Below, one piece after another: positions 17,701 to 25,948 of a stretch of 64,000 bases of DNA. The position numbers were made by a program, and so were the translations under genes. Source of the DNA: UBA285 sp049970695 (GTDB lineage Archaea > Thermoproteota > Thermoprotei_A > Sulfolobales > Desulfurococcaceae); the NCBI GenBank assembly GCA_049970695.1, contig JBMFML010000005.1, positions 17,062-81,061 of the forward strand. The letters are read 5' to 3'. Within the stretch, counting starts at the first letter, position 1. Every line of letters starts with the position of its first letter. Under the pieces are notes generated by a model that saw only the letters and a list, made by a program, of their open reading frames with translations, was not told the origin of the DNA and searched no databases.

Positions 17701-18813
17701 ATGCCGAGAATCCCCCTGCTAGACTACTACATCGAGAAGCTCGGAGCCGAGCAGGGCCTCTTTGGAGACTGGGAAGTCCCAATGAGGTTCACCAGTGCTA
17801 TTGAAGAGCACATGGCCGTCAGGACTGGCGTGGCCTTCTTCGACGTGTCCCACATGGGTAGAGTGCTCTTAGAGGGCCCCGACGTCGTGCCACTCATACA
17901 GTACGTGTACACCAAGGACCTCTCAAAAGTCAAAGAAGGCTTCATGAGCGGGCCGACGCTGGCGCTGACAGAGCTCGCGCGCGTGAAGGACGACGAAATG
18001 CTCTACAAGATCTCGGAGGAGAAGTGGCTCCTCGTTCCAAACGCCCTCGCCAGGGAGAAGATGATCAGCTACCTGAAGAGCATTGTTGAAGCAAAGAAGT
18101 GGAAGGTGGGCATAGAGGACCTGACGTTCAAGTACTCCATGATAGCCCTGCAAGGCCCCAAGTCCCCCGAGGTAATGGAGTCCCTCGGCGCGAAGTGGGC
18201 AGTCGACTTAAAGCCGCTGGAGTTCAGGCTCAACGAAGTGGTGGGCGGTGCGAGAGTCTTCCTCGTCAGCAGAAGCGGCTGGACCGGCGAAGACGGCTAC
18301 GAGATATGGGGCGAGCACGGCGAAGTCAAGAAGCTAGTTGAGGCGCTTGCCTCCAGGGGCGTCAAGCCGGCAGGCCTCATAGCGAGGGACACCCTGAGGA
18401 TTGAGATGGGCTTTGTGCTTGGCGGACACGAGTATGGCGAAGACCCATCAAAGTTCCCCTGTGCAGTGTCGCTGAGGTACGGCATGGGCGCAATAACCTG
18501 GAGCAAGAGGGGCTTCGTGGGCGAGGAAGCGCTGAGGGCCTGCAAGAAGGAGGGCGTTAGGTGGGTTAGAGTAGGCCTGAGAATGGGCAAGGAAGCCGGC
18601 AGGCTCTTCCCCAGAGAGGGTGCAGGCGTCTACGTGGAGGACCTCTGGGTGGGCTGGGTCACGAGCGGCTGCTACTCCCCGGTGCTAGAGAGGGGCATAG
18701 CAATGGCTTACGTCGACACGAGGTACGCGGTCTTCGGAGAAGAAGTCGAGGTCGACATCAGGGGCAGGAAGTACCCCGCTAGAATAGTGGACTTCCCATT
18801 TATTAAAAAGTAG
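17701..18813 (+). CDS. gcvT: Aminomethyltransferase (glycine cleavage T protein)
   Basis: This enzyme releases ammonia from aminomethyl-lipoyl-GcvH and forms methylene-tetrahydrofolate or the archaeal pterin equivalent. It opens with IPLLDYYIEKLGAE, contains FDVSHMGRVLLEG and SRSGWTGEDGYEIW, and has 370 residues. ATG 17701 has GGTGG 6 nt before it; the upstream extension to 17656 lies across the promoter and is not coding. It is followed 69 bp later by glyA, which has its own promoter. Confidence 0.95.
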   Translation: MPRIPLLDYYIEKLGAEQGLFGDWEVPMRFTSAIEEHMAVRTGVAFFDVSHMGRVLLEGPDVVPLIQYVYTKDLSKVKEGFMSGPTLALTELARVKDDEMLYKISEEKWLLVPNALAREKMISYLKSIVEAKKWKVGIEDLTFKYSMIALQGPKSPEVMESLGAKWAVDLKPLEFRLNEVVGGARVFLVSRSGWTGEDGYEIWGEHGEVKKLVEALASRGVKPAGLIARDTLRIEMGFVLGGHEYGEDPSKFPCAVSLRYGMGAITWSKRGFVGEEALRACKKEGVRWVRVGLRMGKEAGRLFPREGAGVYVEDLWVGWVTSGCYSPVLERGIAMAYVDTRYAVFGEEVEVDIRGRKYPARIVDFPFIKK

Positions 18814-18882
18814 TAGAGCCTCTCGTAGCAGGCAGGACACGCTTTTTTAGCTCTTTGGGCTTCTCATAGCCTGGGGGTATTT

Positions 18883-20226
18883 GTGGAGGTCTTGGGAGAA
18901 TCGCCTGGTTTAAGCCACCTCCTGTCCCTGTACCCAGATCTCAGAGAAGTCGTTGAACTAGCAATAAGGCACACTACTTGGAGAAAGCGCGAGTGCGTAA
19001 ACATGATTGCCAGCGAAAACGTCATGTCGCCGCTTGCAATGCTCGTCTACTTGAACGACTCAATGCACAGGTATGCCGAGGGCAAGCCGTTCAAGAGGTT
19101 TTACCAGGGGCTGAAGTACTTCGACCAGCTCGAAGTAAAGACGCAGCAGCTACTCGGAGAGCTCCTGCAGACCCCCTACGTCGAGACGAGGCCCATTAGC
19201 GGTACAACAGCCAATGCAACGGTGTTCAGGGCCTTTGCAAAGCCGGGAGACAAGGCAGTGGTGGCCCCTGTCCAAGCAGGCGCCCACGTCAGCCACACGA
19301 GGTTTGGGACTCTGGGAGCCCTGGGCATTGAGCAAATTGAAATGCCCGTTGACCTCGAGAACTGGAACATAGACGTCGACAAGGCTGTTAAGTTAATACA
19401 GGAAGTAAAGCCGAAGATAGTGACTCTCGGCGGCTCCCTCTACCTGTTCCCACACCCAACAAAGGAGATAGCCGAGGCCGCCCACGCCGTTGGCGCAAAG
19501 GTTGTCCACGACGTGGCCCACGTGCTCGGGCTGATCATTGGCGGGGTTTGGGAAAACCCGCTGAAGCTCGGCGCCGACTTGATAACGTCTTCGACGCACA
19601 AAACGTTCCCCGGGCCTCAGGGAGGCCTCATAGCGGCGTCAAACGAGGAGGACCACAAGGAAGTCGGTAAAGTCGTGTTTCCAATGTTTGTCTCGAACCA
19701 CCACCTCCACAGGCTGGCTGCCACGGCCGTGACGGCCATTGAAATGAAGATATGGGGCCGCGACTACGCTCAGCAAATAGTCAAGAACGCCAAGGCGCTT
19801 GCAGAGGCCCTCGCCGCCGAGGGCTTCAAAGTAGCGCTCGAGCACTTGGGCTACACATCAAGTCACCAAGTGGCAGTAGACGTCTCGGCGCTCGGCAGGG
19901 GAACCAAGTGCGCCGTCCTGCTCGAAGAGGCCAACATAATAGTCAACAAGAACATGCTGCCCTACGACAGGCCGGAGGACGTGAAAGACCCGAGCGGGCT
20001 GAGGCTCGGCACTCAGGAGCTGACGAGGTGGGGCATGAAAGAAGACGAAATGAGGGAGATAGCGAGGTTCATGAGAATGGTGCTCATAGACAAAAGAGAC
20101 CCAGCCGAGGTCAGGAAGAAGGTCATTGAGTTCAGAAAAGAGTTCATGGAAGTACACTACGGCTTCAAGCTAACGAGAGAAGACGAAATAAGGCTGCTCA
20201 AGATAATGCTCCACGCCGAAGAGTAA
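18883..20226 (+). CDS. glyA: Serine hydroxymethyltransferase
   Basis: This PLP enzyme interconverts serine and glycine with a one-carbon pterin. The motifs NMIASENVMSP, FYQGLKYFDQLE, HDVAHVLGLI and the PLP lysine in TSSTHKTFPGPQGG are present. At 447 residues it matches archaeal SHMT. The GTG start at 18883 follows GGGGGT, with a TTTTTTAG promoter element near 18842. Together with the glycine cleavage genes around it, it links serine, glycine and C1 metabolism. Confidence 0.95.
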   Translation: MEVLGESPGLSHLLSLYPDLREVVELAIRHTTWRKRECVNMIASENVMSPLAMLVYLNDSMHRYAEGKPFKRFYQGLKYFDQLEVKTQQLLGELLQTPYVETRPISGTTANATVFRAFAKPGDKAVVAPVQAGAHVSHTRFGTLGALGIEQIEMPVDLENWNIDVDKAVKLIQEVKPKIVTLGGSLYLFPHPTKEIAEAAHAVGAKVVHDVAHVLGLIIGGVWENPLKLGADLITSSTHKTFPGPQGGLIAASNEEDHKEVGKVVFPMFVSNHHLHRLAATAVTAIEMKIWGRDYAQQIVKNAKALAEALAAEGFKVALEHLGYTSSHQVAVDVSALGRGTKCAVLLEEANIIVNKNMLPYDRPEDVKDPSGLRLGTQELTRWGMKEDEMREIARFMRMVLIDKRDPAEVRKKVIEFRKEFMEVHYGFKLTREDEIRLLKIMLHAEE

Positions 20227-20249
20227 AAGCACGAAGCGGGGCGGTTTGC

Positions 20250-20672
20250 GTGGGCGAAATAGTGGTTGAAGCTGCGGGGAAAAAGTACATTGTAAAGACC
20301 GATAGGAAGTACACTCAGACAGACGAGTGGGCTCTCAGAGAGGGCAATAGAGTTAGAGTTGGAGTAACGGACTACGCCCAGAAGGAACTGAAAGACGTGG
20401 TTGCAGTAGAGCTGCCCCAAGTGGGGCGCGTAGTCAAGAAGGGCGAGGAGCTCGGAATGATAGACTCGGTGAAGGCTACTTCGCCGTACTACGCCCCGGT
20501 CTCGGGTAAGGTAGTCGAGGTTAACAGAGAGCTTGAGACCTCGCCAGAGCTAGTAAACAAAGACCCCTATGGAGCTGGCTGGATGGTAGTCATTGAAATG
20601 AGCAACCCCTCAGAGTACGAGGAGCTCTTGACGCCGGAAAAGTACGCGGAGAAGCTGAAGTCGAAGAAGTAG
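20250..20672 (+). CDS. gcvH: Glycine cleavage system H protein
   Basis: This is the lipoyl carrier of the glycine cleavage system. The lipoylation site is the Lys in MIDSVKATSPYYAPVSG, at about residue 78, within the barrel-sandwich hybrid fold. At 140 residues it has the normal size. The GTG start at 20250 is preceded by GGGGCGGT and lies 23 bp after glyA, so the two are probably co-transcribed. No lipoate-protein ligase is present in the window, so lipoylation is encoded elsewhere. Confidence 0.95.
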   Translation: MGEIVVEAAGKKYIVKTDRKYTQTDEWALREGNRVRVGVTDYAQKELKDVVAVELPQVGRVVKKGEELGMIDSVKATSPYYAPVSGKVVEVNRELETSPELVNKDPYGAGWMVVIEMSNPSEYEELLTPEKYAEKLKSKK

Positions 20673-20684
20673 CCCCGAGTACCG

Positions 20685-20698
20685 GTCTCTTTTTATCG
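20685..20698 (+). terminator. U-tract after gcvH
   Basis: GTCTCTTTTTATC directly downstream of the gcvH stop is a plausible archaeal U-tract terminator separating gcvH from deoC. A CCTTATTTACC element just after it could serve deoC as promoter. Confidence 0.4.
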
Positions 20699-20751
20699 CC
20701 CCACCCTCCTTATTTACCTCCAGTCTCCTGAAGCAGCCTCGGTGAGCGGGC

Positions 20752-21459
20752 GTGGTTCTAGAGGAGCTGATCGAGAAGCTGAGCGTTAAGGAGCTCGCTG
20801 GAATGATAGACCACACTCTTCTAAAGCCCGAGGCTAGCTACAAGCTCCTGGAAAAGTACATCGAAGACACGAAGAAGTACTCCTTTAAGCTCCTAATGAT
20901 ACCCCTCTCCCTGGTTGAAAAGGCCCTGGAAATAGCTGGCAGGACCATTGAGCTTGGAGTAGTAGTGGGCTTTCCGCTCGGCAGCACGTCAACTGGAATC
21001 AAGGCAGCCGAGGCGGCTGAAGCGGGGATGCTTGGAGTTAGCGAAGTAGACATGGTAATGAACATCCACGCCTTCAAGTCGGGCGACTACGACTTCGTCG
21101 AGAGGGACATAAGGGCCGTTGTAGAAGCAGCGAGGAAGCACGGAGTTAGAGTAGTCAAGGTCATAATTGAAACGGGGCTCTTAACGGACGAGGAAAAGGC
21201 CAAGGCAACAGAGCTCGTCGCGAGAGCCGGCGCGGACTACGTGAAGACCTGCACTGGCTTCCTAGGAGGCGTTGCAACAGTCCACGACGTCGCGCTCCTC
21301 GCAAAGGCTAGCGCTGGCAGGCTCAAAGTCAAGGCAGCCGGTGGAATAAGGCACGCCTTAGACGCCCTCGCAATGGTGGCGGCCGGCGCCAGCAGAATAG
21401 GCACGAGCAGCGGTGACAAGATAATAGAAGAATTCATGAAGATAAAGGAGTCTTGGTGA
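20752..21459 (+). CDS. deoC: Deoxyribose-phosphate aldolase
   Basis: This class I aldolase cleaves deoxyribose 5-phosphate to glyceraldehyde 3-phosphate and acetaldehyde in nucleoside breakdown. The Schiff-base Lys is in DYVKTCTGF, the assisting Lys in KVKAAGGIR, and an acidic residue in VSEVDMVMN. The length of 235 residues is standard. The GTG start at 20752 has GGTGA 6 nt upstream. The stop overlaps the Shine-Dalgarno of the spermidine synthase gene, so the two are co-translated. Confidence 0.95.
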   Translation: MVLEELIEKLSVKELAGMIDHTLLKPEASYKLLEKYIEDTKKYSFKLLMIPLSLVEKALEIAGRTIELGVVVGFPLGSTSTGIKAAEAAEAGMLGVSEVDMVMNIHAFKSGDYDFVERDIRAVVEAARKHGVRVVKVIIETGLLTDEEKAKATELVARAGADYVKTCTGFLGGVATVHDVALLAKASAGRLKVKAAGGIRHALDALAMVAAGASRIGTSSGDKIIEEFMKIKESW

Positions 21460-21468
21460 GGAGGCCTG

Positions 21469-22320
21469 CTGGAGGACTTCGAAGGAGTATACATAGTAGA
21501 GCCCGCAGGCAAGCACTTAAGATTGCTCCTCAAAGTCGCGAAAGTGCTGGCACTCGAGAAGTCCCCATACCAGGAAGTAGTGCTGGCAGACCTAGACGGC
21601 TGGGGGAGGGCGCTGATATTGGACAAGCTCATTCAGAGCACTGAAAAGGACGAGTACATATACCACGAGCTCCTAGTGCACCCAGCAATGGCGCTGCACC
21701 CCAATCCGAGGAGAGTCCTCATACTCGGGGGAGGCGAGGGCGCTACTCTGAGAGAAGTCCTCAAGCACAGAACAGTCGAAGAAGCCGTAATGGTCGACAT
21801 AGACCCGGTGGTGGTGGACTTCGCAAGGAAGTACTTGCAGCACATGCACCAAGGCAGCTTCGACGACCCCAGGTCCCGGGTAGTGATAATGGATGGACTT
21901 GAGTACGTTAAGCAGGCGCCGAGCAGCTACTTCGACGTGGTGGTAATGGACTTGACGGATCCCTACGGGAGCGAGATAGCCAGGCACCTCTACAGCCCCG
22001 GGGCATTTGGCGAAGTTAAGAGAGTCATGAAGCCCGATGGAGTGCTCGCGACCCAGGCAGGCAGCAGCTACTTCTACCCCGCCGAGTACAGGTACGTGCT
22101 GGAGAGCGCTAAGGCGAACTTCAAGTACGTTGCCGAGTACTGGTTCTGGGTTCCAAGCTTTGGCACCAACGTGAACTTCGTAGTTGCCTCAGACGCCTAC
22201 AACCTCGCAGACGAGGTAGGAAAGCTGGACGAGAGGCTGCGAGAAAGAGGCGTTGAGACGAGGCTCGTTAGTTCGAGGCTTGTCGAGGGGCTCTTGAAGA
22301 TAGGCGTTCTCTACCCCTAG
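21469..22320 (+). CDS. speE: Spermidine synthase-type aminopropyltransferase, apparent CTG start
   Basis: This enzyme transfers aminopropyl groups from decarboxylated SAM to putrescine or longer amines. The motifs IQSTEKDEYIYHELLVHPA, LILGGGEGATLREVL and VVVMDLTDPYG are present. The first recognised NTG other than CTG is TTG 21523, but that would remove an in-frame beta strand, VYIVEPAGKHLRLL, expected at the family N-terminus. In that frame CTG 21469 is correctly spaced from GGTGAGGAGG, so I take CTG as the start (283 residues). Polyamines stabilise nucleic acids at high temperature. Confidence 0.9.
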   Translation: MEDFEGVYIVEPAGKHLRLLLKVAKVLALEKSPYQEVVLADLDGWGRALILDKLIQSTEKDEYIYHELLVHPAMALHPNPRRVLILGGGEGATLREVLKHRTVEEAVMVDIDPVVVDFARKYLQHMHQGSFDDPRSRVVIMDGLEYVKQAPSSYFDVVVMDLTDPYGSEIARHLYSPGAFGEVKRVMKPDGVLATQAGSSYFYPAEYRYVLESAKANFKYVAEYWFWVPSFGTNVNFVVASDAYNLADEVGKLDERLRERGVETRLVSSRLVEGLLKIGVLYP

Positions 22321-22326
22321 TGCTCG

Positions 22327-23655
22327 CTACGCCTTTTTCTTGACCACGAGCACGCCGTCATCTCTCATTTTCACTACCACGACTTCCTCGCCGGCGCCCA
22401 CTCTCTCGCTCGAAACGGCCCTCCAGACCTCTCCCTCAATTTTCACGAAGCCCACTTTACCAGGCTCCAACTCGTCCATTGCCACGCCGAGCTTGCCCTC
22501 AGGAGAATACGTCACGGGCCTCTTCCTCCTCGCCTCCACGACCTTGAAGAGCACTAGCCCGAAGAAGCCTCCGAGCACAACCGAGGTTCCCACTATGAAT
22601 GCCCTCAGCGCGTTGACGTACTCTTCGGTAGGCGCCACGCCGGTTGGTATGTAGGCTGGTAGCAGCGCAAATCCCAGCGTTAGTAGCACAACACCACTTA
22701 CTCCAATAACCCCGAAGCCGGGTATTACGAAGAGCTCGAGTGCTAGGAGCACCGTGCCCAGAGTTATTAAAATGAGGGAGACTACATTTGGGTTTATTCC
22801 AGCACCTACCAGCCCCAGGAGCATTATAGCCACGGCCATTGGAAGCGCGGCGAGTTTTCCAGAAACTAGAGCGAATATCGTGGCAAGCACGCCTATCGAT
22901 ATCAAAATGTTAGACAAGTATGCATTGGAGAGGAGCGAGAGGGTCCGCGACCTCAAGCTACACGAGAAGGGCCTTACGAGGTCCGGCTTAATGCGCAGCT
23001 CGTAGACGACGCCCCCCTTCTCCACTCTCAGCCCCTGTTGCAAAATTGAGAGGAACTCGTCGAAGCCCGCTACTTCGTAGTCCACTAGCCTCTGCTTAAG
23101 GGCTGTTGAAGAGTCCACCACCTTAGCCCTCAGCACCATCTCCTCGACGAGGGAGGCGTTTCTCCCAGAGCGCTCAGCGTAAATCCGCGCCTTGCCCAGA
23201 ACGGGCTCTACTATTTTGGACTCGTTGACAAAGGTCACCTCACCCGTAATGGGGTTTACGAGCACCGGCTGCATAGCTCCAAGTACAGACCCCTTCTGAG
23301 CAACAACAATGTCTGCTGGTAGCACTATCAGCGTTCCGGCACTAAGGGCCTTACTCTCGACGTAGGCCACGGTAATAGCCTTAGAGCCGTAAATTGCGTC
23401 TCCAATCGAGAACGCCGCGTCCAGGTAGCCACCATACGAGTTCACCCTGTATACGAGCACGGCTCCCGCGTCCTCTGCGGCCTTCAAAGCGTCTGCAAAG
23501 CACTCTGCTACACCCGAGTCAATGGTATCCCAGGGCGGAGCTATGTCTAGGAGAACAGCGCTCTCAACGACTCTAGCACTGCTACTAGCGTGTCCCAGAG
23601 GAATGAGCGCTGAGAAAAACAGGAGTAGTAGTAAAAATAGCTCAGGCTTTCTCAG
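22327..23655 (-). CDS. NfeD/ClpP-like membrane serine protease, apparent CTG start
   Basis: This is an archaeal NfeD1b-type protein. A ClpP-class protease domain with VNSYGGYLDAA and catalytic Ser in ALSAGTLIVLP is followed by about four membrane helices and a C-terminal OB fold (EPGKVGFVKIEGEVWRA). A signal peptide is encoded only if translation starts at CTG 23655: LRKPELFLLLLLFFSA. No ATG, GTG or TTG precedes it in frame, and GGTGG lies 6 nt upstream, so CTG is the likely start, giving 442 residues. It overlaps the end of the SPFH gene by 4 bp. Such proteases cleave the C-terminus of SPFH partners. Confidence 0.9.
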   Translation of the reverse strand: MRKPELFLLLLLFFSALIPLGHASSSARVVESAVLLDIAPPWDTIDSGVAECFADALKAAEDAGAVLVYRVNSYGGYLDAAFSIGDAIYGSKAITVAYVESKALSAGTLIVLPADIVVAQKGSVLGAMQPVLVNPITGEVTFVNESKIVEPVLGKARIYAERSGRNASLVEEMVLRAKVVDSSTALKQRLVDYEVAGFDEFLSILQQGLRVEKGGVVYELRIKPDLVRPFSCSLRSRTLSLLSNAYLSNILISIGVLATIFALVSGKLAALPMAVAIMLLGLVGAGINPNVVSLILITLGTVLLALELFVIPGFGVIGVSGVVLLTLGFALLPAYIPTGVAPTEEYVNALRAFIVGTSVVLGGFFGLVLFKVVEARRKRPVTYSPEGKLGVAMDELEPGKVGFVKIEGEVWRAVSSERVGAGEEVVVVKMRDDGVLVVKKKA

Positions 23656-24449
23656 CCCTGACCACCGCTAGCTCTCTTCTCCTGCTCTCTCAGGGCTTTC
23701 TGGACTCCAACTATTTCTCCAATGCCCCTGGCACCGGCTTCTGTGACTACGACGAGGGCCTTTTCCCTCGCTACTTCTATTAGCGTCTGGAGCTCTCTGA
23801 GCCTCAGGGCGACTGGGTGTTCTTCGTAGAGCTTAGCGGCCTCTGAGAGCACCATAGCAGCCTGCCTCTCGCCTTCGGCCTCTATAATCCTTGCCCTCCT
23901 CCACCTCTCGGCTTCTGCCTGCTTTGCCATGGCCCTCGTCATTTCCTCGGGAAGCTCAACAGTCTTTATAGTGACAGCCGATATCTTGATCCCCCATGGA
24001 ATGGTCATTTCATCGAGCATGCTGGAGAGCCTCTTGCTCAGCTCGTCTCTCCTCTGGAGCAGGTCGTCTAGGTCTACTTGCCCGACTACGTCTCTGAGAA
24101 CTGTCTGGGCAAGCAGGCTAACAGCGTAGTGGTAGTTTGAGACCTTGAGCACGGCTGAAACCGGGTCTACGACCCTGTAGTAGACAACCGCGTCGACAGT
24201 GACGCTCACGTTGTCTCTCGTGATTATCTCCTGCTTGGGCACGTCTACGGCTACGACTCTCATGTCGACTTTAGTAACGGAGTCTACGAAGGGGATTACG
24301 AAGACAAGGCCAGGCCCAATAGCTCCCTTGAGCCTTCCGAGCCTGAAGACAATAAGCCTCTCGTACTCCTTGACTACTCTAATAGAAGACGCCAGCAGCG
24401 GAACTACTAGTAGCAGTATTAAAATTATTAATATGATGGTCCACAGCAA
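23652..24449 (-). CDS. SPFH/Band 7 (stomatin-like) membrane protein
   Basis: This protein has one N-terminal membrane helix (LLWTIILIILILLLVVP) and a band-7 domain (RVVKEYERLIVFRLGRLKGA, DNVSVTVDAVVYYRV), then a helical tail with AEAERWRRARIIEAEGE. Stomatins oligomerise at the membrane and pair with NfeD proteases, as here. I start at TTG 24449, which has GGGTG upstream and a TTTTTAAC box about 25 nt before it; the longer frame to 24530 lies in the promoter. The C-terminus has no hydrophobic cleavage segment, so any cleavage site is unclear. Confidence 0.92.
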   Translation of the reverse strand: MLWTIILIILILLLVVPLLASSIRVVKEYERLIVFRLGRLKGAIGPGLVFVIPFVDSVTKVDMRVVAVDVPKQEIITRDNVSVTVDAVVYYRVVDPVSAVLKVSNYHYAVSLLAQTVLRDVVGQVDLDDLLQRRDELSKRLSSMLDEMTIPWGIKISAVTIKTVELPEEMTRAMAKQAEAERWRRARIIEAEGERQAAMVLSEAAKLYEEHPVALRLRELQTLIEVAREKALVVVTEAGARGIGEIVGVQKALREQEKRASGGQG

Positions 24450-24631
24450 CCACGCACACCCTCTAATTGTAGTTAAAAATAAGCCATAATATAGATACCG
24501 CAGGTTACGCTGAGGCAAGGCCAGCTCCACTGCGCTGGTCTAAGGGGCTGGAGTAGAGGGCAAAGACCTAAAAGTTCTTACTAACCCGCGTAGACGACAG
24601 GGCTTTCAGTTGCAATTCACCCACGCGCTGG

Positions 24632-25017
24632 GTGTTTGTTCGAGTGGAGAATACATAAGCAAGTTCAGGGCCTTTCTACTCTACTCGAAGCACACGTCAC
24701 GAGCAGGTACGGCGATGTAGAGTACTCGCAAAGCGGCGCGGAACCGTGCTCGTCCCTAGCGAGGGGGCTTGTAGGGCTCCTCGAAGAGGCGTGTAGAAGT
24801 GTCAAGCTGTGTTAAGTACCGTTGCGACATAGACGTGCTCGTCGTAGTAGATGGCATCGACGCGAGCACTAAGAAGAAGCTAGTAGTCGACATACTCGAG
24901 AGAGCTATAGGTGTGTACGGCCTCCCATGGGATGCACCAGTAGAGCTGCACATAGCAAGTAGAGGCAAGGCAGAAAGGTACTTCAAGCACTCCAGGAAGG
25001 TTGTTGAAGTGGCGTGA
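24632..25017 (+). pseudogene. Decayed MNT nucleotidyltransferase (antitoxin-type)
   Basis: The 3' part reads cleanly as KYRCDIDVLVVVDGID followed by a helix and VELHIASRGKAERYF, which is the second half of a minimal nucleotidyltransferase with the DxD metal motif. Upstream the same reading frame is broken by a stop; pieces resembling the missing N-terminus occur in the two other frames (GEYISKFRAFLLYSKH and VTSRYGDVEYSQSG). The GS part of the GSx10DxD signature is not intact. I call it a pseudogene; a short translated remnant from TTG 24799 is possible. It faces the HEPN-MNT fusion gene. Confidence 0.6.
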
Positions 25018-25130
25018 GAAGGCCTCGAGTTAGAACGCTGCACGGTGCAAAAGCGCTTGACGAGCTTTCGTGTAGTCTCAACGGGTCTACAGCCGTGACG
25101 CAGCAAGCGGCTTTGCGCGCCTGCAGTTAG
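25014..25130 (+). pseudogene. Truncated HEPN-like remnant
   Basis: A GTG at 25014 overlaps the stop of the decayed MNT frame in the GTGA style usual for MNT-HEPN operons. The 38 codons that follow contain GAKALDELSCSLNG and TQQAALRA, similar to the start of HEPN-domain proteins, and then stop. No RX4HXY active site remains. The similarity is weak and is judged by eye. Confidence 0.35.
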
Positions 25131-25138
25131 TTGAGGTC

Positions 25139-25948
25139 TCAGCCGCTACGCAATGCTCGCTTAAGGTAGAGGGCCTGCAGTTCCAGCTCATCGAGGACTT
25201 CTACTAGAGTTCTCCTCTCCCACTTCTTCTTATCTTGCTCACTCCTCGCATAAATCAGCACCCCCTCTCTGAGGACTCTTGCCTTGAGCAGCGCGTCTGC
25301 GTTATTTAACGCCACTACGTCGACTTTCTCGGGTGCGACTCCAAGACTCCTGGCTATTTCGATGCAGAGCTCGATCTCGTCAAGTATGGTTGGATTCGGC
25401 TTCTCGAAGACAACGGCTATGTCGTAGTCGCTGTCCTCTCTGGCTGTGCCGCGGGCCCTACTGCCAAAGAGGTACGCTACCACCACGCCGTGCTTCTCGA
25501 AGGCTTGTCTCAGGCTACTTGAAAGCTTGGGCTCCGCGTTGCGCGAGGGATCCAGGTTCCTGCTCTCGCAGATCCCCAATAGCCTGTTTACAAAGCCCTC
25601 CAGTCCTGGTAGGAAGCCTTCAACAATCGCTCTCAGCTCCTCTACCGTGAGCTTTCTATAGGCGTGTGCTAGTGTGTTTCTCAACTTGGCGAGCTTTACA
25701 GTGAAATCCCTGTCAGACGCGTCTAGAATGCCCGACTCGAACAGCACATTACCCAAGTCTGCGTAGCTAGACGGCTTTCTGAGCCCTAGATCAGAAACAA
25801 TCATTGCCAAGGCATCTAGCGCGCTCTGGGCAGCCGCGTACAGCTCCCACCTGAGAGCAGACTCCTCTACTTCGCTCCTGGGGACGTGGGTTCTCCTGGC
25901 TTTTTCAATGCTCCTCAAAATCTCTACTAGCAGGTGTTTCACTTCCAT
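25139..25948 (-). CDS. Single-chain HEPN-MNT (HepT-MntA-like) fusion protein
   Basis: The N-terminal 130 residues form a HEPN domain with the RNase motif LRNTLAHAY (R-x4-H-x-Y) near residue 88. The C-terminal half is a nucleotidyltransferase with FGSRARGTAREDSDYD, the full GSx10DxD signature, near residue 166, and a later acidic strand KVDVVAL. In two-gene systems HepT is an RNase toxin that MntA silences by adding AMP to the Tyr of RX4HXY; here both are in one 269-residue chain. ATG 25948 is the start. The gene stands alone, downstream of nothing on its strand. Confidence 0.85.
   Translation of the reverse strand: MEVKHLLVEILRSIEKARRTHVPRSEVEESALRWELYAAAQSALDALAMIVSDLGLRKPSSYADLGNVLFESGILDASDRDFTVKLAKLRNTLAHAYRKLTVEELRAIVEGFLPGLEGFVNRLLGICESRNLDPSRNAEPKLSSSLRQAFEKHGVVVAYLFGSRARGTAREDSDYDIAVVFEKPNPTILDEIELCIEIARSLGVAPEKVDVVALNNADALLKARVLREGVLIYARSEQDKKKWERRTLVEVLDELELQALYLKRALRSG

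Noticed and set aside
24605..24628. A sequence like an archaeal CRISPR repeat end (GAATTGCAACTGAAAG on the minus strand)
   Set aside because: It occurs once; no second copy or spacer-like spacing was found in the window, and no cas genes are present.
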